64,000 bases of DNA from Acinetobacter sp. ANC 4173 (GCF_004331255.1 NZ_SJOF01000007.1:124001-188000), one strand, 5' to 3'. Positions 38,827-47,927 are shown, counted from the stretch's first letter. Made by a program: numbers and translations. Notes: generated by a model not told the origin, from the sequence alone.

Positions 38827-39714
38827 TCATCCTTGCTTTAACAACACAACTTCATGGGCAGACAGCATCGGAATTTTTTCTGGCTGTGCAATTCCCATCT
38901 CATGCCAAATCTGTAAACCATCATTTTTACCAAACCAGCGTTGGTACTGTTGCTCAAGTTGTTGCTGTTGTTGCTGTAATTGTTCTAAATCTAAAGGGGC
39001 TACCTTAGTGTCTAGCTGTGCTAAAATCGCATCACGAATATCGGCAATATCATCCTCAACCAAAGCCTGTACATGATTGAGTAAATAACGATGTTTCCCG
39101 CCTGTGACACGCCAAACCAAAGCACGATCTTTCGAGTCAAATTCTTCCACGCCTTTGACCGTTTCAATCACTTCTGGGCCAGACAGTGCCAAACGTCCTT
39201 CTTCCGTCATGATGATGGCACTGCTCAAACATGCACTAATGCCCATCCCACCAAAAGCACCACAAGTACCACCAATTACGGTAATAATAGGAATACCTGC
39301 ATTTCGTACCTGTAACATGGCACGCATAATTTCAGAAATGGCAATGAGACCTGCATTGGCTTCGTGAAGGCGCACACCGCCTGAGTCGACAAAAAACAGT
39401 ACCGCCTGTGCTTGATCTTGAATGGCTTTTTGTAAAAGACCGACAATTTTTGCCCCGTGGATTTCCCCCACAGCACCGCCCATGAATTGCCCTTCTTGCG
39501 CCATGATATGTACAGGTGTTCCGTTTACACGTGCCGTACCAATAATCACGCCATCATCAAAACTTCCCGGAATATCCAGAGCAGAGAGATGCGGGCTAAC
39601 TTCAATTTCAGTCGGTTTGAGTATTTCTTTAAAACTCTGAGCATCGACAACCGCTTGAATGCGTGCACGTGCTGTTTTCTCATAAAAACTGTTTTTGAGC
39701 ATCACTTGATCCAT
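38827..39714 (-). CDS. mdcD: Malonate decarboxylase beta subunit
   Basis: Partner of MdcE in the malonyl-ACP decarboxylase. 295 residues with the carboxyltransferase oxyanion-hole segments 'GGAVGEIHGAKI' and 'GGTCGAFGGMGIS'. Glutamine-rich stretch near residue 245. Biotin-independent family, as no biotin protein or oxaloacetate-type subunits are encoded here. Confidence 0.93.
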   Translation of the reverse strand: MDQVMLKNSFYEKTARARIQAVVDAQSFKEILKPTEIEVSPHLSALDIPGSFDDGVIIGTARVNGTPVHIMAQEGQFMGGAVGEIHGAKIVGLLQKAIQDQAQAVLFFVDSGGVRLHEANAGLIAISEIMRAMLQVRNAGIPIITVIGGTCGAFGGMGISACLSSAIIMTEEGRLALSGPEVIETVKGVEEFDSKDRALVWRVTGGKHRYLLNHVQALVEDDIADIRDAILAQLDTKVAPLDLEQLQQQQQQLEQQYQRWFGKNDGLQIWHEMGIAQPEKIPMLSAHEVVLLKQG

Positions 39715-39717
39715 GTT

Positions 39718-40026
39718 CTATACTCCCTTAAACATAGATATTGCTTGGCTTAAGCGCAGGTTCACCACCGCTGGGGTCGCCCCCATATCATTTAACTGAA
39801 ATTTAAGCCCTGCTACCGCATGACGTTGTGTAAACTCATTCAGTACAGACTGCCAAACATGTTGAAAACCAACGGCTGATGTGGTGACTTCAATCTGACA
39901 AATATCCGCCTGATCATGTTGTGAAACCAAGACTTCTAAATTTCCAGAGCCAACCACACCACAAATAACAGCCGCTTGTTCAGTACTCAGCGGTGCTGAT
40001 TGTAATTCAAATTTTAACTTTTCCAT
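39718..40026 (-). CDS. mdcC: Malonate decarboxylase acyl carrier protein (delta subunit)
   Basis: Carrier carrying the dephospho-CoA-derived arm on which acetyl and malonyl groups cycle. About 102 residues, with the attachment serine S27 in 'VVGSGNLEVL'. A GTG at 40035 overlapping the mdcA stop (GTGA) is an alternative start adding three residues; the ATG was kept as the more conservative choice. Confidence 0.92.
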   Translation of the reverse strand: MEKLKFELQSAPLSTEQAAVICGVVGSGNLEVLVSQHDQADICQIEVTTSAVGFQHVWQSVLNEFTQRHAVAGLKFQLNDMGATPAVVNLRLSQAISMFKGV

Positions 40027-40031
40027 GTCGA

Positions 40032-41687
40032 TCACCAGTTTCTAAAGCGACTTGGGGGGCTATATAAACCACCCGACCATTTAACTAAATCTTTCACCGA
40101 TTTTGCCGCCAATAAATCACGACTGACCTGTGTTGGATCGATACCCAAATCTTCTGGACGCTGAATAATGCCGCGCTGACGTAATTCTTCCACTTTGGCC
40201 TCATCACGCTGCATCCCCACTGGGGTATAACCTGCCACACCACGAATCGCTTGTTCACGTTCCTCTGGGGTTCGACATAACAGTAAGTTGGCAATGCCTT
40301 CTTCCGTCACAATATGGGTCACATCTTCGCCATAAATCATGATGGGCGGGAGTTCGCTGTCCATTTTGTCTTGTAACTGCCACGCATCTAACTCTTCGAC
40401 AAAGACAGGATGCATATGTTCACGGTACGTTTCGACCAACTGCACTACCAATTTGCGACCTTTAATCAGTTTGCCGTCGACGGCTTCACGCCCTGCTTTG
40501 GTATAGGCATAACTAGCATGACGGCGTCCATGCGGGTCAGAGCCCATATTCGGTGCACCACCAAAACCAGAAATACGGTCTACCGTGGCGGTTGAGCTGT
40601 TGCCCTGTAAGTCAATTTGTAAAGTCGAACCAATGAACAGATCACAGGCGTATAAACCTGCTGTTTGACTAAAAGCACGATTGGAACGCATGCTGCCGTC
40701 ACTGCCTGTAAAGAATACATCTGGACGTTCTTTAATATAGTCTTCCATCCCCACTTCAGAACCAAAGCTATGGATCGATTCGACAAATCCACTTTCAATC
40801 GCAGGAATTAAAGTCGGGTGCGGATTCAAAGCCCAATTGGTACAGATCTGCCCCTTTAGTCCTAAGGATGCCCCATACGTAGGTAGTAACAATTCAATTG
40901 CCGCGGTATCAAAGCCAATACCATGATTTAAACGTTGAATTTGATATGGTGCATAGATCCCTTTAATCACCATCATCGCCATTAAAATTTGCACTTCGGT
41001 AATTTGTGCGGGATCACGGGTAAATAACGGTTCTATATAGTTGTGCTTGGGGCTTTCGATATAAAAATCGACCCAACCTGCTGGGACATCGACACGCGGT
41101 AACTTATCGACAATTTCATTGACCTGCGCAATCACAATCCCGCTTTTAAATGCAGTGGCTTCAATAATCGCGGGCGTATCTTCGGTATTTGCACCTGTAT
41201 ACAGATTACCCTCACGATCGGCCGCATGTGCCGTGATCAGGCAGACATTAGGTGTCAAATCGATAAAGTAACGCCCATATAGCTCTAGATAAGTATGAAT
41301 TGATCCGATACTAATCTTTTGCTGCTGAACCAATTGAGCCAGACGTAAACTTTGTGGGCCTGCAAAAGAAAAATCAACTTTAGAAGCAATACCCTTTTCA
41401 AAGACATCTATGTGACTTGGTAAAGCTAGTACAGACTGAACAATGTGTAAATTATTCACCACATCTGGATTACACTGACTTAAGCTCTTGGAGAGAAAAT
41501 CTGCCTGTTTCTGGTTATTACCTTCTAAGCACACCCGATCTCCGCAAGCAATGACCGTTTCCAATAGTTCAATCACACGTGCATGTTCAACTTTCTTTTC
41601 AAAGCCTTTTTGCTTCGCTTGATTGAGTTTTTCTTGTCTACGGGTTCTCTGCTTATCCCATAAATGCTTCTTAACCATCTGGTTCAT
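40032..41687 (-). CDS. mdcA: Malonate decarboxylase alpha subunit (acetyl-ACP:malonate ACP transferase)
   Basis: Exchanges acetate for malonate on the ACP, giving malonyl-ACP. 551 residues of the CoA-transferase superfamily, with 'DRICLEGNNQKQAD'-like 'DRVCLEGNNQKQADFL' near residue 52 and 'GFGGAPNMGSDPHGRRHA' near 375. AAGGTGATG precedes the ATG. First catalytic gene after the transporter pair. Confidence 0.93.
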   Translation of the reverse strand: MNQMVKKHLWDKQRTRRQEKLNQAKQKGFEKKVEHARVIELLETVIACGDRVCLEGNNQKQADFLSKSLSQCNPDVVNNLHIVQSVLALPSHIDVFEKGIASKVDFSFAGPQSLRLAQLVQQQKISIGSIHTYLELYGRYFIDLTPNVCLITAHAADREGNLYTGANTEDTPAIIEATAFKSGIVIAQVNEIVDKLPRVDVPAGWVDFYIESPKHNYIEPLFTRDPAQITEVQILMAMMVIKGIYAPYQIQRLNHGIGFDTAAIELLLPTYGASLGLKGQICTNWALNPHPTLIPAIESGFVESIHSFGSEVGMEDYIKERPDVFFTGSDGSMRSNRAFSQTAGLYACDLFIGSTLQIDLQGNSSTATVDRISGFGGAPNMGSDPHGRRHASYAYTKAGREAVDGKLIKGRKLVVQLVETYREHMHPVFVEELDAWQLQDKMDSELPPIMIYGEDVTHIVTEEGIANLLLCRTPEEREQAIRGVAGYTPVGMQRDEAKVEELRQRGIIQRPEDLGIDPTQVSRDLLAAKSVKDLVKWSGGLYSPPSRFRNW

Positions 41688-41708
41688 GACATCACCTTTA
41701 TGTTTGAG

Positions 41709-42470
41709 TTAGCCGAAGATGGCATTGATCGTGAGGAAAAATAGTGATGGTCCGAGTAAGCAACCTAAGCCTGTATAGAATGTTGCAACCAAAGCACCAT
41801 ACGGTACTAAACGCACATCTGTACCTGCTAAGCCCGCAGCTGTACCACTGGTTGTGCCAGCCAGACCACCAAAAACCATCGCTGAGCGTGGACTTTTTAA
41901 ATACATGAATTTTGCGAGTAATGGCGTGCCCACCATAAAGAACACTGCTTTAATCAAACCAATCGCAATAGATAGTGCAATTACTTCTGAGCTTGCGCCA
42001 ATCGCTGATCCTGTTACTGGACCCACGATATAAGTCATTGCACCCGCACCAATGGTTGTCATAGACACAGGATCTCGATAACCCATGACCCAAGCCACCA
42101 TTGCACCAATAATGAAAGGAATCACACAACCTAGTGTTAAGGCAATTAAGCCGACTTTACCTGCTTTCTTAACTTCTTTTACATCCACTTCAAATGCTGT
42201 CGATGCAATGGCCAAATCGCGTAGCATGGCTCCACCGAGTAAGGCAAAACCACCAAAAATCTCGATATCTGAAATACCCTTTTCACCTTGGGTATAAATC
42301 CCTGCAAAATACGCCAGAACCAAACCCATAGTGATGGCAAATGCTGAACTTTGTAATTTACCCTTGGTGAGATATTTTGAGAGAAGATGTGAGACATACA
42401 TCATCAAACCTGTAACCGCCAATGCTGTGACCAATGCATTTTTGGTTAATACCGTAATTATTTCTTCCAT
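41709..42470 (-). CDS. mdcM: Malonate transporter subunit MdcM
   Basis: Inner-membrane protein of the two-component MadM/MdcM malonate carrier. 253 residues with about eight hydrophobic helices and glycine-rich turns ('GGLAGTTSGTAAGLAG'). It follows mdcL, its obligate partner, and precedes mdcA. Confidence 0.9.
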   Translation of the reverse strand: MEEIITVLTKNALVTALAVTGLMMYVSHLLSKYLTKGKLQSSAFAITMGLVLAYFAGIYTQGEKGISDIEIFGGFALLGGAMLRDLAIASTAFEVDVKEVKKAGKVGLIALTLGCVIPFIIGAMVAWVMGYRDPVSMTTIGAGAMTYIVGPVTGSAIGASSEVIALSIAIGLIKAVFFMVGTPLLAKFMYLKSPRSAMVFGGLAGTTSGTAAGLAGTDVRLVPYGALVATFYTGLGCLLGPSLFFLTINAIFG

Positions 42471-42530
42471 TACATTTCTTCCTTGTCGCTGTACAAACCA
42501 TTTTTATTCTGTGTGAATGACACGCTTTCC

Positions 42531-42929
42531 TTAAGCCGCTTTTTCCGATTCAACAGACCATTCATAAGACTCATAATCACCACTGGATTTGTTCAACCAA
42601 CGAATGACCAATACTGTTCCGATGAGTGATGCAACTGAAACAATCAAACCTAACATTCCGCCTGAAAGCGCTGCGACTACGTTTTGTCCTGCTGACATAG
42701 CAACGACAATTGGAATGTACATACCAGACCAGTACAACACGCCAAATTGTGTGGTTTGAGGTAAGTGGCCGCGTTTTGCTAAAACCTCCTTTGATATAAT
42801 TAAAAGAATCATGGCAATTGCCACACCACCTACATTGGCTTTCACGCCAAGCGCCATACCGAGAATGTTTCCTAAATAAACGCCTAGTAGATGGCAGATT
42901 GCCAGTATGGCTGTTCCGTAAATAATCAT
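42531..42929 (-). CDS. mdcL: Malonate transporter subunit MdcL
   Basis: Small membrane partner of MdcM. 132 residues with four hydrophobic helices ('AILAICHLLGVYLGNILG' first). GGGAGGA lies 8 bases before the ATG. First gene of mdcLMACDEGBH, preceded by a clear sigma70-like promoter and the MdcY site. Confidence 0.9.
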   Translation of the reverse strand: MIIYGTAILAICHLLGVYLGNILGMALGVKANVGGVAIAMILLIISKEVLAKRGHLPQTTQFGVLYWSGMYIPIVVAMSAGQNVVAALSGGMLGLIVSVASLIGTVLVIRWLNKSSGDYESYEWSVESEKAA

Positions 42930-42988
42930 CGCTGAATCCTCCCTGGATCATGCTTTGCTTCTAATAATCTGACTTATAATTTGCTATA

Positions 42989-43017
42989 GTTATAGCCTAT
43001 CTGTATCCAGTGTACAA
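42989..43017 (-). promoter_or_regulatory. Sigma70-type promoter for mdcL
   Basis: On the minus strand: TTGTAC (43017-43012), a 17-base spacer, TATAAC (42994-42989). The -35 lies inside a TGTACAAT half-operator. Confidence 0.65.
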
Positions 43018-43021
43018 TGTT

Positions 43022-43051
43022 TTGTACTCAAATAAACATAAATTGTATACA
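43022..43051 (+). promoter_or_regulatory. Candidate promoter for the mdcY repressor gene
   Basis: TTGTAC at 43022, an 18-base spacer, TATACA at 43046. The -10 is inside the palindromic operator, which would give autorepression. Confidence 0.5.
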
Positions 43052-43053
43052 AT
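43042..43053. promoter_or_regulatory. MdcY operator palindrome
   Basis: ATTGTATACAAT, a perfect 12-bp palindrome. I recall this same sequence as the site reported for MdcY of A. calcoaceticus (not checked). A right half-site (TACAAT) lies at 43013-43018. Confidence 0.75.
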
Positions 43054-43066
43054 TTTTTGGTGATGT

Positions 43067-43741
43067 ATGACTTCTATTGCAGAACTCCCTCTTTCTATTC
43101 AAATTAGTAAAAAGTTAGAGGACGATATTATTTATGGTTTCTTCTTACCCGGAACCAAACTTGATGAACAAGAACTGTGTGATCGCTATGGTGCTTCTCG
43201 TACCCCAATTCGTGAGGCATTGAAGCTTCTTGCAGCCGAAGGTCTGGTCGAAATTCGCCCACGTCGTGGCGCCATTATTCCGACCATTAACCCACTGACT
43301 TTATGTGAAATGTTTGAAGTGATGGCTGAGTTAGAAGCCATGTGTGGACGTTTAGCCGCGCGTCGTATTCAACCTGAAGAAAAACAAGAATTACAGCGTT
43401 TGCATTTATTGTGTCAGGATTATTTAAAGCAAAATGATTCGGAAAATTATTATGAAGCCAACCGCTTATTTCACTTTGCCATTTATCAGGCCAGTCATAA
43501 TGCTTTTTTAATTGAACAAGCATCCACCTTACATAAACGTTTACATCCCTATCGACGACTACAGCTTCGTGTAAATAATCGAATGAATAATTCTTTTTCG
43601 GAACACAATGCAATTTTAGATGCGATTTTTGCGGGTGATGAACAACAAGCCGAAGATTTATTGAAAGCCCATGTGGTCATTCAAGGTCAAAAATTTACAG
43701 ACTTTATTTCAACAATCGAGAGCATTCAGCCCAAAAGTTAG
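43067..43741 (+). CDS. mdcY: GntR-family (FadR-type) repressor of malonate catabolism
   Basis: 224 residues: winged helix with 'GASRTPIREALKLLAAEG' near 45-62 and a C-terminal FCD ligand domain with its histidine/aspartate metal site. Divergent from mdcLMACDEGBH and next to a perfect 12-bp palindrome, it is the orthologue of the malonate-responsive repressor MdcY by position and family. Confidence 0.85.
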   Translation: MTSIAELPLSIQISKKLEDDIIYGFFLPGTKLDEQELCDRYGASRTPIREALKLLAAEGLVEIRPRRGAIIPTINPLTLCEMFEVMAELEAMCGRLAARRIQPEEKQELQRLHLLCQDYLKQNDSENYYEANRLFHFAIYQASHNAFLIEQASTLHKRLHPYRRLQLRVNNRMNNSFSEHNAILDAIFAGDEQQAEDLLKAHVVIQGQKFTDFISTIESIQPKS

Positions 43742-43756
43742 TCTTTTGTAGAGATT

Positions 43757-43778
43757 CGAGCACCAATCTGGGTGCTCG
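43757..43778. terminator. Hairpin between mdcY and the convergent SDR gene
   Basis: CGAGCACC, 6-base loop, GGTGCTCG. Eight-bp stem in the convergent gap, but there is no T-run on either strand, so it is a weak terminator candidate. Confidence 0.45.
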
Positions 43779-43810
43779 TCAGTTCAACCACTTAAAACAG
43801 CTCCCTTTTA

Positions 43811-44632
43811 TCAAACCGTCGTGATCTTTGGATGGTTCAATTCTGCAAAATTTTGAATTTTATCAATGTCTTTTTGAATCGAGCTCGACACCACATTGGG
43901 TAATATCTGATTCACTTTGACAAAGATTTTTTCAGGATATCCCACTTGATAGTACAACTTGTCGTTCTGTAAAAATTGATACAGCTCTTCAGCTACAAAA
44001 ACAGGGCTGTCCATTTTTACACCCAGCTTTGCATTCATTTCCACTACTACTGGACTGTTCATGGTGGTAGCGGTTGCCCGAGGTGAAAAATATTTAAACT
44101 GAATCGGTGAGTTGGAATATTCACGTGCCAAGGCTTCGGTTGCACCACGCAAGGCAAATTTACTGGCACAATAGCTCACATAACCTGGATAGCCAATACT
44201 GCCAAAAGTCGAACCCATGTTAATAATTTGGCTTGGTGCAGTTTTCGACATTAATGGAATAATGTGCTGAATCAATTGCAGTGGATACACCACGTTAATC
44301 AGCATCATCTGTTCAATCGCGTCGCTAGATTGGTGGCTAAACAAAGAAAAATCATTCACCCCTGCATTGTTAATATAGTAATTGATCTGAATCTTTTGCT
44401 GCGTCAATGCTTGAATAAATTGCTCACGACTCTCGGCATCGCTCAAATCGCAACGCAGACTTTGTAGCTTTAATTGAGGATATTGCGCCTTAAGTTCTGC
44501 CTGCATAACTTGTAATGCTTCAGTATTGCGGGCTACAAGTACCACATTCACATTGTTTTTACATAAATTTTCAACGATGGCTTTACCTATGCCACCTGTT
44601 GCCCCAACAATCACTGCAGTTAAATTTGACAT
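43811..44632 (-). CDS. Short-chain dehydrogenase/reductase of the haemolysin-ligase operon
   Basis: NAD(P)-dependent SDR, about 273 residues, with GATGGIG at 10-16 and the catalytic 'SYCASK' (YxxxK) in the middle. The C-terminal 'QILPNVVSSSIQKDIDKI' tail is longer than in simple fatty-acid SDRs and resembles membrane-associated ketoreductases. The ATG at 44632 has AGGAATAGGG upstream. Last gene of a four-gene operon; its carbonyl substrate is presumably made by the upstream enzymes. Confidence 0.83.
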   Translation of the reverse strand: MSNLTAVIVGATGGIGKAIVENLCKNNVNVVLVARNTEALQVMQAELKAQYPQLKLQSLRCDLSDAESREQFIQALTQQKIQINYYINNAGVNDFSLFSHQSSDAIEQMMLINVVYPLQLIQHIIPLMSKTAPSQIINMGSTFGSIGYPGYVSYCASKFALRGATEALAREYSNSPIQFKYFSPRATATTMNSPVVVEMNAKLGVKMDSPVFVAEELYQFLQNDKLYYQVGYPEKIFVKVNQILPNVVSSSIQKDIDKIQNFAELNHPKITTV

Positions 44633-44667
44633 AACCCTATTCCTTTTCATTGTATTAAGACTAGTGC

Positions 44668-45546
44668 TTAAAATGTTTCGCTCAATCCTAAACCCATACT
44701 GATATAGAGTTTACGCTGCTCAAGAGGGACTAAAATTTCACGTCGACCATGCATAAAACGTTTGTTGTCGATAATCGCAACATCACCATCTTGCCATTCA
44801 ATTTCCTGCGTATGCTGTTCGCAAAGTTCCGCAAGTTCTGTAATCAGTTCCTGACTTATCTCGCGACCATCCGCAAAGGTGAATTTCGGTTTTTGATAAT
44901 TATAAGATGGGCCTAAAATGGTATTGGCAAATGCAGGGACACCTTTCAAATTATCTTGGCGGATCATGTGCATTTGCAGATGGTATTCCACCCCTTCATC
45001 GTGAGAGGGAGTGATCGTTTGTCCTGGAATCATCTGAATAAATTGGTTCAACGCTTCCCAAGTCACCGAGTCCACTTCAGCAATATTGAAAGCAGTCGCC
45101 ACATATTTCTGCCAAATCTGTTTTGGTAAATAGCGGCTAATAGTCATCGGTGCGGCAAACTTTTGTTTTAGCGGCTCAGACAAGTTTTTCCATACTGCAT
45201 GTCCATCACATACAGTGGTTTGCGAACCTTGGGAAGCACTAACTTCACTAAAAAAAGCAATAATATCTGGAGGTAATGGCGTTGAACCATTTTCAATATG
45301 CAACCCAACAGCCTGAGTGCCTGCATCCACTTTCTGAGATTGTTGCGTAATGTTTTCACGGGCAGGATCATAGGTGAGCTTTTGGCATAAGGCTGTCATC
45401 AACTCACTAAAACGATGCACGTCATAATGTTCATGTCTGAGTAAAATCCAACCTTGCTCACGTAAGGTATTTTTAATTTCTGCATGACTTGAAGCTGAGT
45501 AACTACAACTCTGCTCAAGGTCAAATATAGATTGTTCAATATTCAT
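44668..45546 (-). CDS. TauD/TfdA-like Fe(II)/2-oxoglutarate oxygenase with HxE motif
   Basis: Non-haem iron oxygenase, about 292 residues. Iron ligands read as H83 and E85 in 'GLHIENGS' and H266 in 'KRFMHGRRE', with an arginine just after for 2-oxoglutarate. A glutamate in place of the usual aspartate is the arrangement of clavaminate synthase-like and amino-acid-hydroxylating members rather than TauD itself. The ATG at 45546 is preferred over a GTG at 45558. Second-last gene of the operon; likely hydroxylates or desaturates the ligated product. Confidence 0.82.
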   Translation of the reverse strand: MNIEQSIFDLEQSCSYSASSHAEIKNTLREQGWILLRHEHYDVHRFSELMTALCQKLTYDPARENITQQSQKVDAGTQAVGLHIENGSTPLPPDIIAFFSEVSASQGSQTTVCDGHAVWKNLSEPLKQKFAAPMTISRYLPKQIWQKYVATAFNIAEVDSVTWEALNQFIQMIPGQTITPSHDEGVEYHLQMHMIRQDNLKGVPAFANTILGPSYNYQKPKFTFADGREISQELITELAELCEQHTQEIEWQDGDVAIIDNKRFMHGRREILVPLEQRKLYISMGLGLSETF

Positions 45547-45636
45547 ATCTTTACTCACTATTTAGTGAAATTTTATGCTTTGAAATTAAATCGTCAGGTC
45601 TTATTACGGCTATCGCTTGCTTAGCTGAACGACGGC

Positions 45637-47160
45637 TTATTGAAGCGATAAATACTGCCCAAATTGCTTTTTAATTTCGTTGCGTCTCAATTTTCCGTTG
45701 TCGGTTAACATCTGATTATTCAGTGAAAATGGTTCTGATGATCGATACCATTGCTTAATTTGGGCATAGTCAGGCATGCGGTCATTCGCTTTCTGTATCG
45801 CTTGCGCCAACATGCCATCCGATACATTTTCCTTGGCATAAATCACCGCAGAAAGATAAGGCTGTGCTTCACCGAAAATGGCAATCTGGTTAATTTCGGG
45901 TTCATTCGAACCATTCGATTCAACCCATTCAGGTGAAATATTGCGCCCAAAACTACTGACAATAATTTGCTTAATACGGCCCGTAATAAACAGATAACTG
46001 TCTTTATCAAAGAAGCCTGCATCACCTGTGTGAATCAGAGGATCAACTGCAACCTCATTGAGATAACCCTGCATGGCATTGCCGCGTACTACCACTTCAC
46101 CATTGTCCGCAATTTGTACATCTACATGGGGTAATGGCTTGCCTACACTGCCAATTTTTCTGGCGTTGGGTAGGTTTAAACTAACCACTGAAGCGCATTC
46201 TGATAGCCCATAACCCTCATAAACAGGCAAATTCAACTGTTGCGACTGCAACAACAAATCAGTCGAAACTTTACCACCACCCACTGCAATGAATTTCAAA
46301 CTTGTAAAAGCCTGAGAGTCAAATTGCTGAATATATTCCACCATCGCTTTAAGCATTTGTGGCAGCAAAATTACGCTTTGAATTTGGTATTGCTGTACCG
46401 CAGCCGCAAAGTTTTCCACCTTAAACTCATGGTTCGATACCAGTCCAAAATGACTGACATTACCGACTACAATTGAACGTCCCATATTCAAGGCAACATA
46501 AATGCCTGCAATGTTTTCCAATAAAGTAGCGAAGGGAATCAAACATAGATGTCGTCCCAATTGGCTCGACTGTAATGCTGAGCTGAGCGATTCTGTAATC
46601 GACTGAATCGTGTCTTCCGCCAGACATACTCCCTTAGGTGTGCCCGTGCTGCCTGAGGTATAAGTAATCTTTGCGGGAACGGCTGAATCCATCGTTGTTG
46701 GTGCAGCCACATTTAAACGAATAAAAGTGCCAGAAGCCTGTTCAGCATTAAGTAATTGTTGAATACGGCCTTGCTCATTCAAGCTATGCAACCATGTATG
46801 ATTTTGTGCCACACAGTCGAGGTGATACGCTGACAGGGTAAGATTTACATCTGCCATAAAAATCGTATCGACTGCACTGTCTTTTAACAGATGTAAAATC
46901 TGCTGAGCACTAAAAAATAGAGGGATCGGAATCACGGTAATCCCTGCTTTTTTTGCAGCTAAATCAATCAACACCCAATCAATACTATTCATGCCCCAGA
47001 TTGCAAGTTTCTGCGTCTGTAACAGCCCCAGTTCCTTACTGAGGCGTTCTACAGCATGATGAAGCTCTACATAACTTACTGTACGTACTTCGGTCACAAT
47101 CGCTTCACGTCTAGGCGTTTGTTTAGCATACGCTGCAATAACATCGAAAAGTTGATTCAT
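45637..47160 (-). CDS. Adenylate-forming acid ligase (acyl-CoA synthetase-like)
   Basis: 507 residues. Nucleotide loop 'TYTSGSTGTPKGV', 'YEGYGLSECASVVS' (A5), 'HTGDAGFF' and 'ITGRIKQIIVSSFGRNISP' (A7-A8), and the terminal lysine in 'DNGKLRRNEI'. Somewhat shorter than long-chain acyl-CoA ligases. A GTG at 47169 that overlaps the previous stop (GTGA) is an alternative start. No carrier-protein gene is next to it, so the acceptor may be CoA or an amine handled by the haemolysin-family protein. Confidence 0.83.
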   Translation of the reverse strand: MNQLFDVIAAYAKQTPRREAIVTEVRTVSYVELHHAVERLSKELGLLQTQKLAIWGMNSIDWVLIDLAAKKAGITVIPIPLFFSAQQILHLLKDSAVDTIFMADVNLTLSAYHLDCVAQNHTWLHSLNEQGRIQQLLNAEQASGTFIRLNVAAPTTMDSAVPAKITYTSGSTGTPKGVCLAEDTIQSITESLSSALQSSQLGRHLCLIPFATLLENIAGIYVALNMGRSIVVGNVSHFGLVSNHEFKVENFAAAVQQYQIQSVILLPQMLKAMVEYIQQFDSQAFTSLKFIAVGGGKVSTDLLLQSQQLNLPVYEGYGLSECASVVSLNLPNARKIGSVGKPLPHVDVQIADNGEVVVRGNAMQGYLNEVAVDPLIHTGDAGFFDKDSYLFITGRIKQIIVSSFGRNISPEWVESNGSNEPEINQIAIFGEAQPYLSAVIYAKENVSDGMLAQAIQKANDRMPDYAQIKQWYRSSEPFSLNNQMLTDNGKLRRNEIKKQFGQYLSLQ

Positions 47161-47165
47161 AGACT

Positions 47166-47927
47166 TCACCCACTAATTACAGAATGATTTACTTTGAAAT
47201 CATAATGTTGCTGGGTCACAGCCAAAGCATCAGCGACATTAATCGCCAACACCAAAGGTTTTTGCTGGTAGTAATTTCCCCACTGTTTTTGAGCTTCACC
47301 CAGTACTTCTGGATTTGCCTTCTCTAAAACATGAAAATGTAGCCCCATTTGCTGTAATACATAACGTACTGCTATGGTGCCGGTACACACTGCCCATTCC
47401 ACTTCTGCTAAGGTGAGATAAAACACCAAAAAAGCCACCATCATTTTGGCATATTCCATGTTCTGAGAGGCTAGATTACCAATTTCAATAATCTTTTCTC
47501 GCGCCACATCGCGCTGAACAATTTTCTTTAAGGTTTGTTCAATTGGCTGTACCAAATATTGTTCCAGAAATGCCTGATGGGTTTTCAGCGGTTCAATGCC
47601 AATGGCTACTTGTGTTTCATGCTTAAACTCCCCCACAAATAAGGTCGAGGAAAAATGTGACAAGGTGGCTTTGTGCTTTTCTTGATACTTGGTGCTGATA
47701 TAGGTTTCAACCTGTTTACGCTCAGACTGATCGACTTGTGCAGCATGTATACGAAGCAGCGTATTTTTTTTATGTGAGACAATTTGATAGGTTTTCTGGT
47801 TATCTAATAGATTTAAATGTTCTAGCTTTGCTGTAGAATTTTTATAAACTAGATGATTCTTATAATAATTCAGACCATTAAATTTGGTTGAAAAACCTGT
47901 CCCAAAGATGAATGTCGTCATAGTCAT
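47166..47927 (-). CDS. Thermostable-haemolysin-family protein (T_hemolysin, GNAT-like)
   Basis: 253 residues matching the family first named for Vibrio delta-VPH: 'RKQVETYISTKYQEKHKA', 'EQYLVQPIEQ' and the hallmark 'IIEIGNLAS' are visible. The fold is related to N-acyltransferases and autoinducer synthases, so despite the name an acyltransferase role is plausible. It has no signal peptide. First gene of an operon with ligase, HxE oxygenase and SDR; 240 bases of very AT-rich DNA lie upstream. Confidence 0.82.
   Translation of the reverse strand: MTMTTFIFGTGFSTKFNGLNYYKNHLVYKNSTAKLEHLNLLDNQKTYQIVSHKKNTLLRIHAAQVDQSERKQVETYISTKYQEKHKATLSHFSSTLFVGEFKHETQVAIGIEPLKTHQAFLEQYLVQPIEQTLKKIVQRDVAREKIIEIGNLASQNMEYAKMMVAFLVFYLTLAEVEWAVCTGTIAVRYVLQQMGLHFHVLEKANPEVLGEAQKQWGNYYQQKPLVLAINVADALAVTQQHYDFKVNHSVISG

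Noticed and set aside
39091..39753. Several plus-strand frames opposite mdcD
   Set aside because: Low-quality antisense frames without ribosome sites, overlapping each other and a conserved enzyme gene.
42577..42951. Alternative 124-residue minus-strand frame over mdcL
   Set aside because: Overlaps mdcL in another frame with unusual composition; mdcL has the ribosome site, membrane helices and conserved position.
47166..47927. Secreted haemolysin toxin
   Set aside because: No signal peptide or pore-forming features; the family name is historical and the operon context is enzymatic.
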